A stretch of 64,000 bases of DNA from Cloacibacterium sp. TD35 (GCF_028864635.1 NZ_CP104850.1:2300001-2364000), one strand, 5' to 3'; shown: positions 45,965 through 55,391, numbered from the stretch's first letter. Notes: generated from the sequence alone by a model not told the origin. Numbers and translations are program-made.

Positions 45965-47200
45965 TTACGCTTTTGCCACTTGCATTATTTCAAGATCAAA
46001 TTCTTGTGCTGCGGTAAGAATATGGTCAAAAATATCCGCCTGAATTCTTTCATAATCTACCAATTCTGCTTTGTTGGCAAAACAATAGATTTCTAAAGGC
46101 ATTCCTTGAGGTGAAATTTCTAACTGACGGACCAAAACGATTTCGTCTTGATCTACTTTTGGATTATTTTTGAGGTAATTCAATACATAATTTCTAAAAA
46201 GTCCGATGTTGGTTAACTGCTGACCATTGATAATTCTTTCAGCATTTTGAATATTCTTCTTGCTTTCCGTAATCTCACGAAGTTTTCTGTCTAGATATTC
46301 AGAAATCAAGTTGATGTCTTTTACTTTTTCATAAAATTCATCATCCACAAATTTGAAAGACTTGATATTAAAATAAATCGAACGCTTAATTCTTCGGCTG
46401 CTTCCTTCGTACATTACTTGGTGATTTCTGATTTCCGTAGAAAGCAAATCATAGGTAGGAATCGTGGAAATGGTTTTGTCAAAATTGACAATTTTTGTCG
46501 TCAATAAGTTGATATCTTGAATATTTCCTTCAATATTATACTTAGGAATTCCAATCCAATCGCCCACTTTCATATTTTTAGAAGTAGAAACGTGTACACC
46601 AGTTACAAATCCCAAAATGGTATCTCTAAATACCAATAGGATAACTGCTGTGATTGCTCCTAAAAAGGTAATTACCGTATTGAGACTAATTCCAAAAATT
46701 ACAAAAATTCCGATAATGGCGAAAATGACCATTCCAAAAATTCTTAAACTTTCAGAAATTGCTTTAATTGCTGTAATCCTGTATCGATCTTCTTTGTGAG
46801 TGTAATAGGCCTCAAAAGTTTTAACAATTCTGTAAGTAAGCATCGCAAAAACTAAAACTTGCCCAAACATTAATAGTCTTTCAAAAAAAGTAAAACTTTT
46901 AGGATGTCGCCAAAAAATATCATCTATGAGCCAAAAACAAAATGCTAATGAAAATAAGTGTGCAATAGAACTTTGCACCTTGGACTTATAGGCAAACTTT
47001 ATGAATTCATTTTTAGAAATTTTGACCAAAACTCTAGAGATGAGAGTAATAATCAATCTCAAAAGAATGTCAATCACGAAAAAAAACGCAAAAAGCAATA
47101 GCATTTTTAACCCAATTTGAAACGGTAAAATAAGGCTATCTGTGAAATTTTCTTTCACAAAAAAATGAATCTGCTCACTAAAACTTTTTAGAAATCCCAT
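45965..47200 (-). CDS. MscS-family mechanosensitive ion channel
   Basis: This 411-residue inner-membrane channel opens under membrane tension. It has about five hydrophobic helices in the first 200 residues, the pore-helix region LGAITAVILLVFRDTILGFVTGVHVSTSKNMKVGDWIGI (about 178-216) and the MscS beta domain with NIEGNIQDINLLTTKIVNFDKT. The C-terminal half has an insert and ends in the alpha/beta portal domain. The -7 TATTTTTG (minus, 47215-47222) lies 14 bases before the ATG. Confidence 0.9.
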   Translation of the reverse strand: MGFLKSFSEQIHFFVKENFTDSLILPFQIGLKMLLLFAFFFVIDILLRLIITLISRVLVKISKNEFIKFAYKSKVQSSIAHLFSLAFCFWLIDDIFWRHPKSFTFFERLLMFGQVLVFAMLTYRIVKTFEAYYTHKEDRYRITAIKAISESLRIFGMVIFAIIGIFVIFGISLNTVITFLGAITAVILLVFRDTILGFVTGVHVSTSKNMKVGDWIGIPKYNIEGNIQDINLLTTKIVNFDKTISTIPTYDLLSTEIRNHQVMYEGSSRRIKRSIYFNIKSFKFVDDEFYEKVKDINLISEYLDRKLREITESKKNIQNAERIINGQQLTNIGLFRNYVLNYLKNNPKVDQDEIVLVRQLEISPQGMPLEIYCFANKAELVDYERIQADIFDHILTAAQEFDLEIMQVAKA

Positions 47201-47282
47201 ATTAGAAATTTACGCAAAAATAAAAAATATCATCGGGAATTTGCTTTTATTTATTACTTTTAACCAAACTAATTAAGGATTT

Positions 47283-47768
47283 ATGGAGCAAAGTATTATT
47301 ACTATTATATCTCTCATCATTATAGGAATAGGGATTTTAGGAACTTTCTTACCTGTTTTACCAGGATTAGCAGTTAGCTTTTTAGGATTAATTCTCTATA
47401 AATTCGTAGGAAATACAGATTTTTCTATTTGGTATATTGTCATTTTTGGAATATTAACACTCATTTCATTGGTGCTGAATTACATTATTCCTATCAAAAC
47501 CACCGAGAAATATGGTGGCAGCAATTATGGAAAATATGGTGGTTTCATCGGGACGATTGTAGGTTTATTTTTTCCACCACTTGGTTTTTTAATTGGCATG
47601 TTATTAGGTGTTTTCTTAGGCGAACTTTTGCATGACAGAAACGACAAACAAAAAGCGCTCAAAGCGACCAAAGGTGCTTTCATTGGCTTTATCTATGGAA
47701 CAGGCTTTAATCTTATGATTGGATTGGCAATGTTTTTGGTAGTAATTATAAATATCTTCAATTCTTAA
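47283..47768 (+). CDS. DUF456 membrane protein
   Basis: This 161-residue protein has two copies of a Gly-rich membrane hairpin: IGILGTFLPVLPGLAVSFLGLI and GLFFPPLGFLIGMLLGVFLGELL. Five predicted helices are seen, with the DUF456 pattern. Function is unknown. It is followed after three bases by the Cys-rich lipoprotein gene on the same transcript. Confidence 0.86.
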   Translation: MEQSIITIISLIIIGIGILGTFLPVLPGLAVSFLGLILYKFVGNTDFSIWYIVIFGILTLISLVLNYIIPIKTTEKYGGSNYGKYGGFIGTIVGLFFPPLGFLIGMLLGVFLGELLHDRNDKQKALKATKGAFIGFIYGTGFNLMIGLAMFLVVIINIFNS

Positions 47769-47771
47769 AAT

Positions 47772-48251
47772 ATGAACACTAAATTCTTAATATTAGCCGC
47801 AGCTACCTTTGTGGTAACTCAATGCACTTGCCAACAAAAATCTACAGAAATGAAAATGCCTGTAACCAGCTCTCAAGAAGTAAATTCTACCTATCCTACA
47901 GAAAAACCAGAATCTGGCGTCACTCGTTTAATCGAAAAACAGAATATTTTTTTAGAAAAAGAAAAAGTAAACATAACCTTCAATAAAGTGACCGAAGACA
48001 ACAGATGTCCTATGAACGCTCGTTGCGTTTGGGCTGGTTATGCTTCTGCAGAAATTGAAGTGATGAGTGTGGATTCTAGACCTAAAAAGTTCATTGTTTC
48101 CACTATAGATGACGCAGAAAAAAAACTCAAAAACTCTTTCGTTTTTGATGGTCACAAATACACGCTTGTTAATTTTTATCCCGCCAATTCTACAGACGTA
48201 ACCTTTGAAAAACTGAAAGGAAAATACGTGGTAGATATTAAGGTAGAATAA
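47772..48251 (+). CDS. Exported Cys-containing protein, probable lipoprotein
   Basis: I do not recognise this 159-residue protein by name. The N-terminus MNTKFLILAAATFVVTQCTCQQ is a signal peptide with a weak lipobox (Gln at -1). The mature part has a motif seen in other flavobacterial exported proteins: ITFNKVTEDNRCPMNARCVWAGYASAEIEV (about residues 73-102). It ends one base before the stop of the convergent ung gene, with no terminator between them. Confidence 0.72.
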   Translation: MNTKFLILAAATFVVTQCTCQQKSTEMKMPVTSSQEVNSTYPTEKPESGVTRLIEKQNIFLEKEKVNITFNKVTEDNRCPMNARCVWAGYASAEIEVMSVDSRPKKFIVSTIDDAEKKLKNSFVFDGHKYTLVNFYPANSTDVTFEKLKGKYVVDIKVE

Positions 48252-48252
48252 T

Positions 48253-48894
48253 TTACCAGTTTATGGGTTTCTTGTTTTTAGAAATCAGATATTCATTAAT
48301 TTTAGAAAAAGGTCTGCTTCCGTAGAAACCTCTGTACACCGAAAACGGAGAAGGATGCGCCGACTGAATGATAAAATGCTTCGTTTCATCTATGAGCGAA
48401 GCTTTTTTTTGTGCAAAAGCGCCCCACAAAACAAAAACTACGTTTTCTTTCTTTTCGGAAATTTCTTTGATAATAAAATCTGTGAATTTTTCCCAGCCTA
48501 AATCTTTATGAGAATTCGGTTGATGCGCACGAACGGTAAGCGTAGCATTGAGCAATAAAACACCTTGTCTTGCCCAAAAATCGAGTTCATTACTGGTTTT
48601 TACAATTCCTAAATCGTCTTTGAGTTCTGTAAAAATATTCTTCAAAGAAGGTGGCGCAGAAACCTGATCAGAAACCGAAAAACATAAACCATTCGCCTGA
48701 AAATCATTATGATACGGATCTTGACCAATAATCACCACTTCTACCTCGTCAAAAGGAGTAAGTTCAATCGCTCTGAAAATTTGATTTTTCGGTGGGAAAC
48801 ATTTGGTGGTAGCATATTCATTTTTTACTTTTTGCCAAAGCTTCTCAAAATATTCTGTGTTTTTTATTGGGGCAAGAATTTCTGTCCAAGTCAT
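48253..48894 (-). CDS. ung: Uracil-DNA glycosylase
   Basis: Ung removes uracil from DNA to start base-excision repair. The 213-residue protein has the catalytic GQDPYHNDFQANGLCFSVS (Asp in the motif, about residues 62-80), LLLNATLTVRAHQPNSH (about 113-129), and the leucine-loop motif QSAHPSPFSVYRGFYGSRPFSK (about 176-197). The -7 TAAATTTG (minus, 48912-48919) lies 17 bases before the ATG and is divergent from mutS2. Confidence 0.96.
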   Translation of the reverse strand: MTWTEILAPIKNTEYFEKLWQKVKNEYATTKCFPPKNQIFRAIELTPFDEVEVVIIGQDPYHNDFQANGLCFSVSDQVSAPPSLKNIFTELKDDLGIVKTSNELDFWARQGVLLLNATLTVRAHQPNSHKDLGWEKFTDFIIKEISEKKENVVFVLWGAFAQKKASLIDETKHFIIQSAHPSPFSVYRGFYGSRPFSKINEYLISKNKKPINW

Positions 48895-48972
48895 GTTTAA
48901 AGTCTATTTTCCAAATTTACAAAAAACATTGGAACGATTATTTTGCATCTTTACAATTCAACGACTTTACAT

Positions 48973-48980
48973 TATCTTTG
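48973..48980 (+). promoter_or_regulatory. -7 element giving a leaderless mutS2 message
   Basis: TATCTTTG ends exactly four bases before the GTG at 48985, placing the transcription start at or next to that codon. It lies inside the longer open frame from 48943 and so argues against the upstream start. Confidence 0.6.
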
Positions 48981-48984
48981 CATT

Positions 48985-51135
48985 GTGCAAGTAACCAAAG
49001 AAAATTTACAAGAATTAGAATTCCCGAAATTACTCGCGGAAATTTCTCCTTATGCGTATTCGCCGAAAGTGGCAGAAAAAATTCTTCATCTGAAATTATT
49101 AAAAATAGATGAAGCGGAAATTACTTTGAAAAAAACTGCCGAATATCTCACAAGTTACGAGAGTTCAAACGCTATTCCATTTAGTGAATACGAAGATATA
49201 GAAGCAGAACTGAAGGTGATGCACATCGAAAATTTCAGGTTAGAAAACGCTGCTTTTATCAAGATTAAAAACCTGACCGAACAAATCGGGAAATTGCAGA
49301 AATTCTTTCCTGTACTTGCCGAAACCTTCCCTATTTTGCTGGAAGAAGTGATGCAATTGGATTTCAAGAAGGAAATTGTAGATAAAATAGACAAAGTTTT
49401 TAACCGTTTTGGCGAGGTAAAATCTGAAGCTTCACCCATTTTAAAATCTTTAAGAACCGAAATTCAGCACGCTAAAAAACATATTCAAGAGAATTTTAGT
49501 AAAACACTTTCTCACCTTTCTTCTACAGATTTTTTAGATGAAATTAAAGAAACGGTGATTGACGACCAAAGAGTTTTAGCAGTAAAATCTGGTTTCAAAA
49601 AACGTGTTCCCGGTAGAGTTTTAGGCGTTTCTAAAACAGGCTCTATCACTTACATTCAGCCAGAAAGTGTTTCTAGACATTACTTTAAACTTCGTGAAGC
49701 GGAGGAAGAAGAAAAGAAAGAAGTGGATAAAATTCTGCGAAAACTTACGGCAGAAATTGCCATTTTCGCGCCTGAATTAGAAGAATATCAAAAATATATA
49801 TTCGATTTAGATATCACCAGAGCAAAAGCCAAATTTGCTGAAAAAATTGGCGGTGTTTTGCCAAAAATCAATCGTCATAAAACCATGAGATTGGTCAACG
49901 CATTTCACCCATTGCTTTTATTGAGAAACAAAGAAGAAAAAAAGGAAATCTATCCTCAAACTTTGACGTTGACGGAGCATAACCGAATTCTATGTATTTC
50001 TGGACCAAATGCTGGTGGAAAATCTATCACGCTGAAAACCGTTGGTTTACTTCAACTGATGATTCAGAGCGGAATTTTGGTGCCTGTTCATCCGAAATCA
50101 GAAATGTTCTTTTTCAAAAAAATCAGAACGGATATTGGTGACAATCAATCCATTGAAAATCATCTTTCTACTTACAGTTCTCGACTCAAAAAAATGTCTG
50201 GAATTATTCGTGAGGCAGATGATAATACTTTGCTTTTGATTGATGAATTCGGGACGGGTTCTGATCCAGAATTAGGAGGCGCTTTAGCAGAAAGTTTCTT
50301 GGAATTTTTCTACGAAAAAAAATCTTTTGCCATTATTACCACGCATTATACCAACATCAAACTGGTGGTAGAACAATTGCCAAATGCGACCAATGCAGCG
50401 ATGCTTTTTGATGAATATTCATTGGAACCTTTGTATAAATTAGAAGTTGGACAAGCTGGAAGTTCTTTCACTTTTGAAGTGGCAGAAAAAAATAGAATTC
50501 CAAGATTTATCATTAAAAATGCACGTTCGAAAGTAGAAAAGGATGTCGTAAACTTAGATAAAACCATCGTAAAACTTCAGCAAGAAAAATTTGAAGTTGA
50601 AAAACTGAAATCCAACCTTGTTGAGCAAAAAGAATCGGTAGAAGATAAGCGTGAAAATCTGCAAAAACTGAACGAACAGCTTCAACAAAAGCTCTATAAT
50701 TTTCAAAGATTATATGAAGAAGAACACCGTAAATTACAATTCGGGAATAAGATAGAAGCCTTTATTGATGGTTATTTGAAAGGAAAATCTAGAAAAGATA
50801 TCGTGAAAGATTTTGTAAAAATTCTGGAGCAGGAAAAATTCCGAAAACTCGGTTCAGACAAAGCAGAATCTGAGAAACTGAAAGTTACCAAACGTAAAGT
50901 AGAACAACAACTGAAAAAAGAAAACATACAAGTTCAAATTGCGGAAACCAACCAAAAATTGGAAGAAAAAACCAAGAAAGAACGTGCAGTTTGGATGAAA
51001 GTTGGTCAACGTGTAAGAATAGCTGGTTCTACATCAGTAGGAACCATAGAAACCATTCACAAAAACGGAAAAGTTACCGTGAATTACGGACTTTTTAAAA
51101 CGCAAATTTCTCAAGACGAACTAGAGAGAATTTAA
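48985..51135 (+). CDS. mutS2: MutS2-family ATPase without Smr domain
   Basis: MutS2 proteins suppress recombination or rescue collided ribosomes. This 716-residue protein has the core and lever helices (residues about 20-290), Walker A CISGPNAGGKSITLKT (about 330), Walker B LLLIDEFGTGSDPELGGALAE (about 412) and a long coiled coil (about 510-640). It ends in a KOW-like domain (VGQRVRIAGSTSVGTIETIHKNGKVTVNYG) and stops there, without the C-terminal Smr nuclease domain of classical MutS2 (about 780 aa). Start: GTG 48985, four bases after the -7 TATCTTTG. Confidence 0.9.
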   Translation: MQVTKENLQELEFPKLLAEISPYAYSPKVAEKILHLKLLKIDEAEITLKKTAEYLTSYESSNAIPFSEYEDIEAELKVMHIENFRLENAAFIKIKNLTEQIGKLQKFFPVLAETFPILLEEVMQLDFKKEIVDKIDKVFNRFGEVKSEASPILKSLRTEIQHAKKHIQENFSKTLSHLSSTDFLDEIKETVIDDQRVLAVKSGFKKRVPGRVLGVSKTGSITYIQPESVSRHYFKLREAEEEEKKEVDKILRKLTAEIAIFAPELEEYQKYIFDLDITRAKAKFAEKIGGVLPKINRHKTMRLVNAFHPLLLLRNKEEKKEIYPQTLTLTEHNRILCISGPNAGGKSITLKTVGLLQLMIQSGILVPVHPKSEMFFFKKIRTDIGDNQSIENHLSTYSSRLKKMSGIIREADDNTLLLIDEFGTGSDPELGGALAESFLEFFYEKKSFAIITTHYTNIKLVVEQLPNATNAAMLFDEYSLEPLYKLEVGQAGSSFTFEVAEKNRIPRFIIKNARSKVEKDVVNLDKTIVKLQQEKFEVEKLKSNLVEQKESVEDKRENLQKLNEQLQQKLYNFQRLYEEEHRKLQFGNKIEAFIDGYLKGKSRKDIVKDFVKILEQEKFRKLGSDKAESEKLKVTKRKVEQQLKKENIQVQIAETNQKLEEKTKKERAVWMKVGQRVRIAGSTSVGTIETIHKNGKVTVNYGLFKTQISQDELERI

Positions 51136-51145
51136 AATTTAAACA

Positions 51146-52339
51146 TTGAAACTTCTTCATAATCAAAATATTAAATCACGCGATTTACAAATTGCCATTG
51201 CTGTTTTTTTGGCGGGATTGTCATGTTTTGGGTTGTTGTATTATTATCAAGCGTTGCTTCCTGATTTGGTAGAATATTTCAAAATCAATAAAGCCAAAAG
51301 CAGTTTTGCAGTTTCTTCGGCGACTTTGGGAATGGCTCTTGGTTTAATCACTTCCACTTTCGTAGCAGACCGATACAGCCGAAAAAAAGTCATCGGATAT
51401 TGTTTATTTGCATCTGCAATTTTAGCTTTTACCTCTTCATTTTCTGAAAATTTCAACATGTTAATTGCGCTCAATTTCTTGAAAGGATTTTTGCTTTCGG
51501 GTGCTACTTCTGTTTGTTTGGCTTACATCGCAGAAGAAGTTTCAGAAAACAGAAAATTGAGAATTACAGGGTTTTACATTGCAGGAAATGCAGTAGGCGG
51601 AATGGTAGGAAGAGTTATTTCATCTCAAATCTCTCATTATAAATCTTGGCAATTTGCTTCAGAATTTATTGGAATTTGGTGTCTTATTTTTGCAATTTTA
51701 TTTTTTATACTCGCTCCTAAATCACAAAATTTCAAACCAAAGAAAGAATCATTTAAAACTTTAATAGAACCTAACTTCAAACTCATCACGCATCCAAAAC
51801 TATTGCCTTATTATATTACAGGATTTCTTTTGCTGGGCACTTTTGTAAGTTTGTACAATTACATGGCTTTTTTCTTGGTCAAAGCGCCATTTAACATTTC
51901 CAGAAGTTGGATTTCTTATGTTTACGTACTTTATATTTCTGGAGTTTTTGGTTCTATGAATGTCAGTTTTTGGGAAAGAAAACTCAAAAATTCTGAAAAT
52001 GTTTTAAAAACTATGAGTTTAGTAGGAATTCTAGGAATTCTCTTCTTTTTCTTGCAAAATACAATAGCTGTGATTGTAGGATTGGCGGTTTTTACATACA
52101 GCTTTTTCGTAGCGCATACAGTTTGCAGTAAATCAGTGGGGAATTTTTCAAAAGAAAAAAGAACGGTAACAATTGCGTTTTATTTGCTGCTCTATTACAT
52201 TGGTGCAAGTACTTTAGGAAGTTTCAGCGGAGTAATTTTACAGAAATTAGATTGGCAAATTTTCTTAGTTTCTCTCACCTTTATCTTCGGAATTATTTAT
52301 TTGATTTTTGCCTTTAAAAAAGAAAAAATCGAACCTTAA
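51146..52339 (+). CDS. MFS transporter
   Basis: This 397-residue inner-membrane transporter of the major facilitator superfamily has 12 predicted helices. The loop 2-3 motif is ATLGMALGLITSTFVADRYSRKKVIGYCLF (about residues 55-85), and GFYIAGNAVGGMVGRVISS follows in TM4-5. The pattern is closest to the YnfM-like subgroup; the substrate is unknown. The only start option is TTG at 51146, ten bases after mutS2, so it is probably co-transcribed with mutS2. Confidence 0.86.
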   Translation: MKLLHNQNIKSRDLQIAIAVFLAGLSCFGLLYYYQALLPDLVEYFKINKAKSSFAVSSATLGMALGLITSTFVADRYSRKKVIGYCLFASAILAFTSSFSENFNMLIALNFLKGFLLSGATSVCLAYIAEEVSENRKLRITGFYIAGNAVGGMVGRVISSQISHYKSWQFASEFIGIWCLIFAILFFILAPKSQNFKPKKESFKTLIEPNFKLITHPKLLPYYITGFLLLGTFVSLYNYMAFFLVKAPFNISRSWISYVYVLYISGVFGSMNVSFWERKLKNSENVLKTMSLVGILGILFFFLQNTIAVIVGLAVFTYSFFVAHTVCSKSVGNFSKEKRTVTIAFYLLLYYIGASTLGSFSGVILQKLDWQIFLVSLTFIFGIIYLIFAFKKEKIEP

Positions 52340-52360
52340 AAAAGTTCGATTTCTAAAATT
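52326..52360 (+). terminator. Hairpin at the end of the MFS gene
   Basis: Arms AAATCGAAC (52326-52334) and GTTCGATTT (52344-52352) overlap the last codons and stop of the MFS gene. A T-rich stretch follows only after 14 bases, so termination efficiency is uncertain. Confidence 0.65.
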
Positions 52361-52377
52361 TATCATTTTTTTTCTGA

Positions 52378-53325
52378 TTATTTAATCAATCCTAATTCTA
52401 CTAATCTTTCGTGCAAGAATTCTCCAGCAGTAGTGTCTTCGTATAATTTAGGATGGTCTTCGTCAATACAGTTTTCTAAACAGTTTAGCGGCATTTCGCT
52501 TACTGGATGCATGAAAAACGGAATAGAATATCTAGAAGTTCCCCATAATTCTCTCTCTGGATTTACCACTTGGTGAATCGTAGATTTTAGTTTATTATTG
52601 GTGTGTCTAGAAAGCATATCGCCTACATTAATCATCAATTCGTCTGGTTGAGCAATTGCATCTACCCAATTTCCTTCGTGGTCTCTTACTTGCAATCCCT
52701 TTCCTTGAGCTCCCATCAGAAGTGTAATTAAATTGATATCGCCATGAGCTGCTGCTCTTACTGCATCTTTCGGCTCGTCCGTAATCGGTGGGTAGTGAAT
52801 TGGTCTAAGAATACTGTTTCCTTCTGCTACGAATTTATCAAAATAAAACTCATCTAAACCTACATATAATGCTAAAGCTCTCAAGACATAAACTCCAGTT
52901 TTTTCTAACATTTTATAGGCTTCTTTTCCTACTTTGTTAAATTCTGGCGCTTCTGCAACTTCTACATTTTCTGGATATTCTGCTAAATATTTAGAACCTT
53001 CTGGCAAATACTGACCAAAATGCCAAAACTCTTTTAAATCAGCCGCTTTGAAGCCTTTTGCGGTTTCTTTTCCGAAACCTACATAACCTCTTTGACCGCC
53101 AATTCCAGGAATTTCATATTTTGCTTTTACTTCTACAGAAAGGTCAAAGAAATTCTTGATTTCAGCATATAATTGATCTACTAAATTTTGATCTAAGAAA
53201 TGACCTTTAAGCGCTACGAAACCTATTTCTTCGTATGCTTTACCAATTTCGTTTACAAATTTTTGTTTTCTTGTTTCGTCACCCGAAAGAAAATCGCGTA
53301 AATCTACGCTAGGAATTTTATTCAT
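52378..53325 (-). CDS. Isopenicillin N synthase-like 2OG-Fe(II) oxygenase
   Basis: This 315-residue non-heme iron oxygenase has N-terminal DIOX_N (IPSVDLRDFLSGDETRKQKFV, with VGFGKETAKGFKAADLKEFWHFG) and a jelly-roll core. The iron triad is AAHGDINLITLLMG (His-x-Asp, about residue 193) and the distal His in KSTIHQVVNP (about 253), with Arg in TSRYSIPFFMHP binding the co-substrate carboxylate. The substrate is unknown. The ATG at 53325 begins the conserved domain; the open frame further upstream to 53409 overlaps the neighbouring HD gene region and is rejected. Confidence 0.88.
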   Translation of the reverse strand: MNKIPSVDLRDFLSGDETRKQKFVNEIGKAYEEIGFVALKGHFLDQNLVDQLYAEIKNFFDLSVEVKAKYEIPGIGGQRGYVGFGKETAKGFKAADLKEFWHFGQYLPEGSKYLAEYPENVEVAEAPEFNKVGKEAYKMLEKTGVYVLRALALYVGLDEFYFDKFVAEGNSILRPIHYPPITDEPKDAVRAAAHGDINLITLLMGAQGKGLQVRDHEGNWVDAIAQPDELMINVGDMLSRHTNNKLKSTIHQVVNPERELWGTSRYSIPFFMHPVSEMPLNCLENCIDEDHPKLYEDTTAGEFLHERLVELGLIK

Positions 53326-53386
53326 TTTTAAGTAATTAATCGTTAATCTACGGGATGCGAAAATAAAGAAATTTATTGAATTAGTA

Positions 53387-53974
53387 CTATAAAAGTTTTC
53401 CTTCGTCAAAAGCCTTTTTAATCAACACCTCAAAGGTATCGAGCATATCTTCTGACGCCAATTCTATTCTTGGGCGAAGCATTTTTTGCACCTTCTCGAA
53501 CTCTACTCCAGCTTCTATCCAACTCAAACCATTGTTAAAACAATTCATCACAAAAGGAATCATTCTGTCTACAGCACTTGCAAAAATGGCGGTTTCTGTT
53601 TCTCCAGCCTCGAATTCTACCCAAAGATTCATAAATTCCGATTTCATAGGTTCAGCCAAAATCCCGAAAATTCTCTCAGCAGAAGCGAGTTCACGCTCGA
53701 ATTTACCTTCATTAGCTTTTTCATCATAGAAAAAAGTATCTCCTGCGTCTATTTCTACCACATCATGTATAGAAAGCATCTTAATTACTTTTCCTAAATC
53801 TATTTTTTCTTTGTTTCGAGCATAGGGAAAAAGAATCTGCGCAAAAACAATCACTTGCCATGAATGTTCTGCTGTATTTTCTCTTCTGGAATTGTCATGA
53901 TTAAAATTTCTACGGATTACGTTTTTGAGTTGGTCTAAAGTAAGAATGAACTCTATCTCTTTTTCTAAGTACAT
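53387..53974 (-). CDS. HD-domain 5'-nucleotidase-like protein (YfbR/HDDC2 type)
   Basis: This 195-residue HD hydrolase probably dephosphorylates nucleotides. The metal site has His in RRENTAEHSWQVIVFA (about 38), HDVVEIDAGDTF (HD pair, about residue 69) and the distal Asp in SAVDRMIPFVMN (about 128). ENTAEHSW and GDTFFYDE are typical of the YfbR/HDDC2 group. A -7 TAAATTTG (minus, 53989-53996) lies 14 bases before the ATG, back to back with the sulfide:quinone oxidoreductase promoter. Confidence 0.89.
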   Translation of the reverse strand: MYLEKEIEFILTLDQLKNVIRRNFNHDNSRRENTAEHSWQVIVFAQILFPYARNKEKIDLGKVIKMLSIHDVVEIDAGDTFFYDEKANEGKFERELASAERIFGILAEPMKSEFMNLWVEFEAGETETAIFASAVDRMIPFVMNCFNNGLSWIEAGVEFEKVQKMLRPRIELASEDMLDTFEVLIKKAFDEGKLL

Positions 53975-54031
53975 ATTCTAATTTTCTACAAATTTAGCGC
54001 AAATAAAAATAACGAATTTTATTTCGATTTT

Positions 54032-54099
54032 AATGACAAAAGTCATTGATATTGTGTAATATAAGTTACACAACTCCATATAGGGCTGATGTAACTTTG
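54032..54099 (+). promoter_or_regulatory. Two-box promoter of the SQR-dsrC-dsrE operon
   Basis: Three elements are seen. Box A, an FNR-like palindrome AATGAC-AAAA-GTCATT (54032-54047), is centred at 54039.5. Box B, a perfect palindrome with 8-base arms TTGTGTAA and TTACACAA around TATAAG (54052-54073), is centred at 54062.5. The -7 element is TAACTTTG (54092-54099). The expected start near 54105 puts box B at about -42 and box A at about -66. No -33 TTG is visible, fitting an activator-dependent promoter. The same layout, to the base, occurs at 63659-63724. Confidence 0.78.
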
Positions 54100-54143
54100 T
54101 ACTAGAAAATTAAGAATACCAGATTCTTATAAAGTTATAAAAT

Positions 54144-55391
54144 ATGAAAAACTTAGTAATCTTAGGAGCAGGAACTGCTGGAACTATGATGGCAAACCAC
54201 CTTGTAAAAAAGCTCAATAAAAAGGAGTGGCAAATTACTTTGGTAGACCAATTTAAGTCTCATTACTACCAGCCAGGATTTTTATTTATCCCTTTTGGAA
54301 CCTATCAACCAGAAGATGTAAGAAGAACTATAGATGAATTCTTGCCTAAAGGAATTCAACTTATTCGTGAAAAAATCGACAGAATAGATAAAGATACAGA
54401 TACCGTTATTTTAGAAAACGGAAGAAATGTAAAATATGACATTCTCATCATTGCTACAGGTTGCAAAATCGCACCAGAGGAAGTTCCAGGAATGAAAGGC
54501 GATACTTGGCAAAAAAATATTTTTGATTTCTACACTTTCGAAGGAAGTTGTGCACTAGCTAAGAAATTAGAAACTTGGCCAGGAGGAAAATTAGTAGTTC
54601 ATATTACAGAAATGCCAATAAAATGTCCTGTAGCTCCGCTAGAATTTTCTTTTTTAGCAGATGATTACTTCACCAAAAAAGGAATGAGAGACAAAGTAGA
54701 AATTTCTTACGTTACACCTCTTTCTGGTGCATTTACTAAGCCAAAAACTACTGAAACGCTCAATTATTTATTGAAAGAAAAAAATATAAAAATTGTTCCA
54801 GATTTTGCAGTAGAGCATATAGAAGGTGAAAACGGAAAAATGTATGATTACGGTGGCGAAGTGGTAGATTTTGATTTACTAGTAACCATTCCTACCAATA
54901 TGGGAGATGAATGTATTCTTCGTTCAGGTTTTGGAGATGATCTAAACTATGTTCCAACTGATAAAAACACATTACAAAGTAAAGTAAAAGAAAACATCTT
55001 CGTAATAGGTGACGCTACTAATATACCTGCTTCTAAAGCTGGTTCTGTAGCACATTTCGAAGCTGAAATTCTTACTGAAAACATTTTAAAATATATACAA
55101 GGAAAACCGCTTAATCCAGAATTTGACGGCCACGCCAACTGTTTTATAGAAACAGGAAAAGGAAAAGCATTACTCATAGATTTCAATTATGACGTAGAGC
55201 CATTAAAAGGAAAATTCCCTTTCGCCGGAATCGGTCCACTTAATTTATTAGAAGAAAGTGCTTTCAATCACTTTGGAAAAATGGCTTTCAAATGGGTGTA
55301 TTGGAACATGCTTCTCCCAGCCAGAAAAATACCTTTCGTAACGCCTACCATGAGCAGAGCAGGAAAGAAATTTGACAAGGAAACAGTATAA
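54144..55391 (+). CDS. Sulfide:quinone oxidoreductase-like flavoprotein
   Basis: This 415-residue membrane-associated FAD protein of the SQR family should oxidise sulfide to polysulfide or persulfide and reduce the quinone pool. The FAD motif is VILGAGTAGTMMANHL (residues 4-19), followed by YDILIIATGCKIAPEEVPG (98-116) and FVIGDATNIPASKAGSVAHFEAE (286-308). Cys161 (PIKCPVAPLEF) and Cys333 (HANCFIETG) match the two redox Cys of SQR; Cys107 or Cys136 may be the third. The C-terminal aromatic helix (about 375-395) can bind the membrane. It heads an operon with dsrC- and dsrE-like genes. The SQR class and activity are inferred. Confidence 0.88.
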   Translation: MKNLVILGAGTAGTMMANHLVKKLNKKEWQITLVDQFKSHYYQPGFLFIPFGTYQPEDVRRTIDEFLPKGIQLIREKIDRIDKDTDTVILENGRNVKYDILIIATGCKIAPEEVPGMKGDTWQKNIFDFYTFEGSCALAKKLETWPGGKLVVHITEMPIKCPVAPLEFSFLADDYFTKKGMRDKVEISYVTPLSGAFTKPKTTETLNYLLKEKNIKIVPDFAVEHIEGENGKMYDYGGEVVDFDLLVTIPTNMGDECILRSGFGDDLNYVPTDKNTLQSKVKENIFVIGDATNIPASKAGSVAHFEAEILTENILKYIQGKPLNPEFDGHANCFIETGKGKALLIDFNYDVEPLKGKFPFAGIGPLNLLEESAFNHFGKMAFKWVYWNMLLPARKIPFVTPTMSRAGKKFDKETV

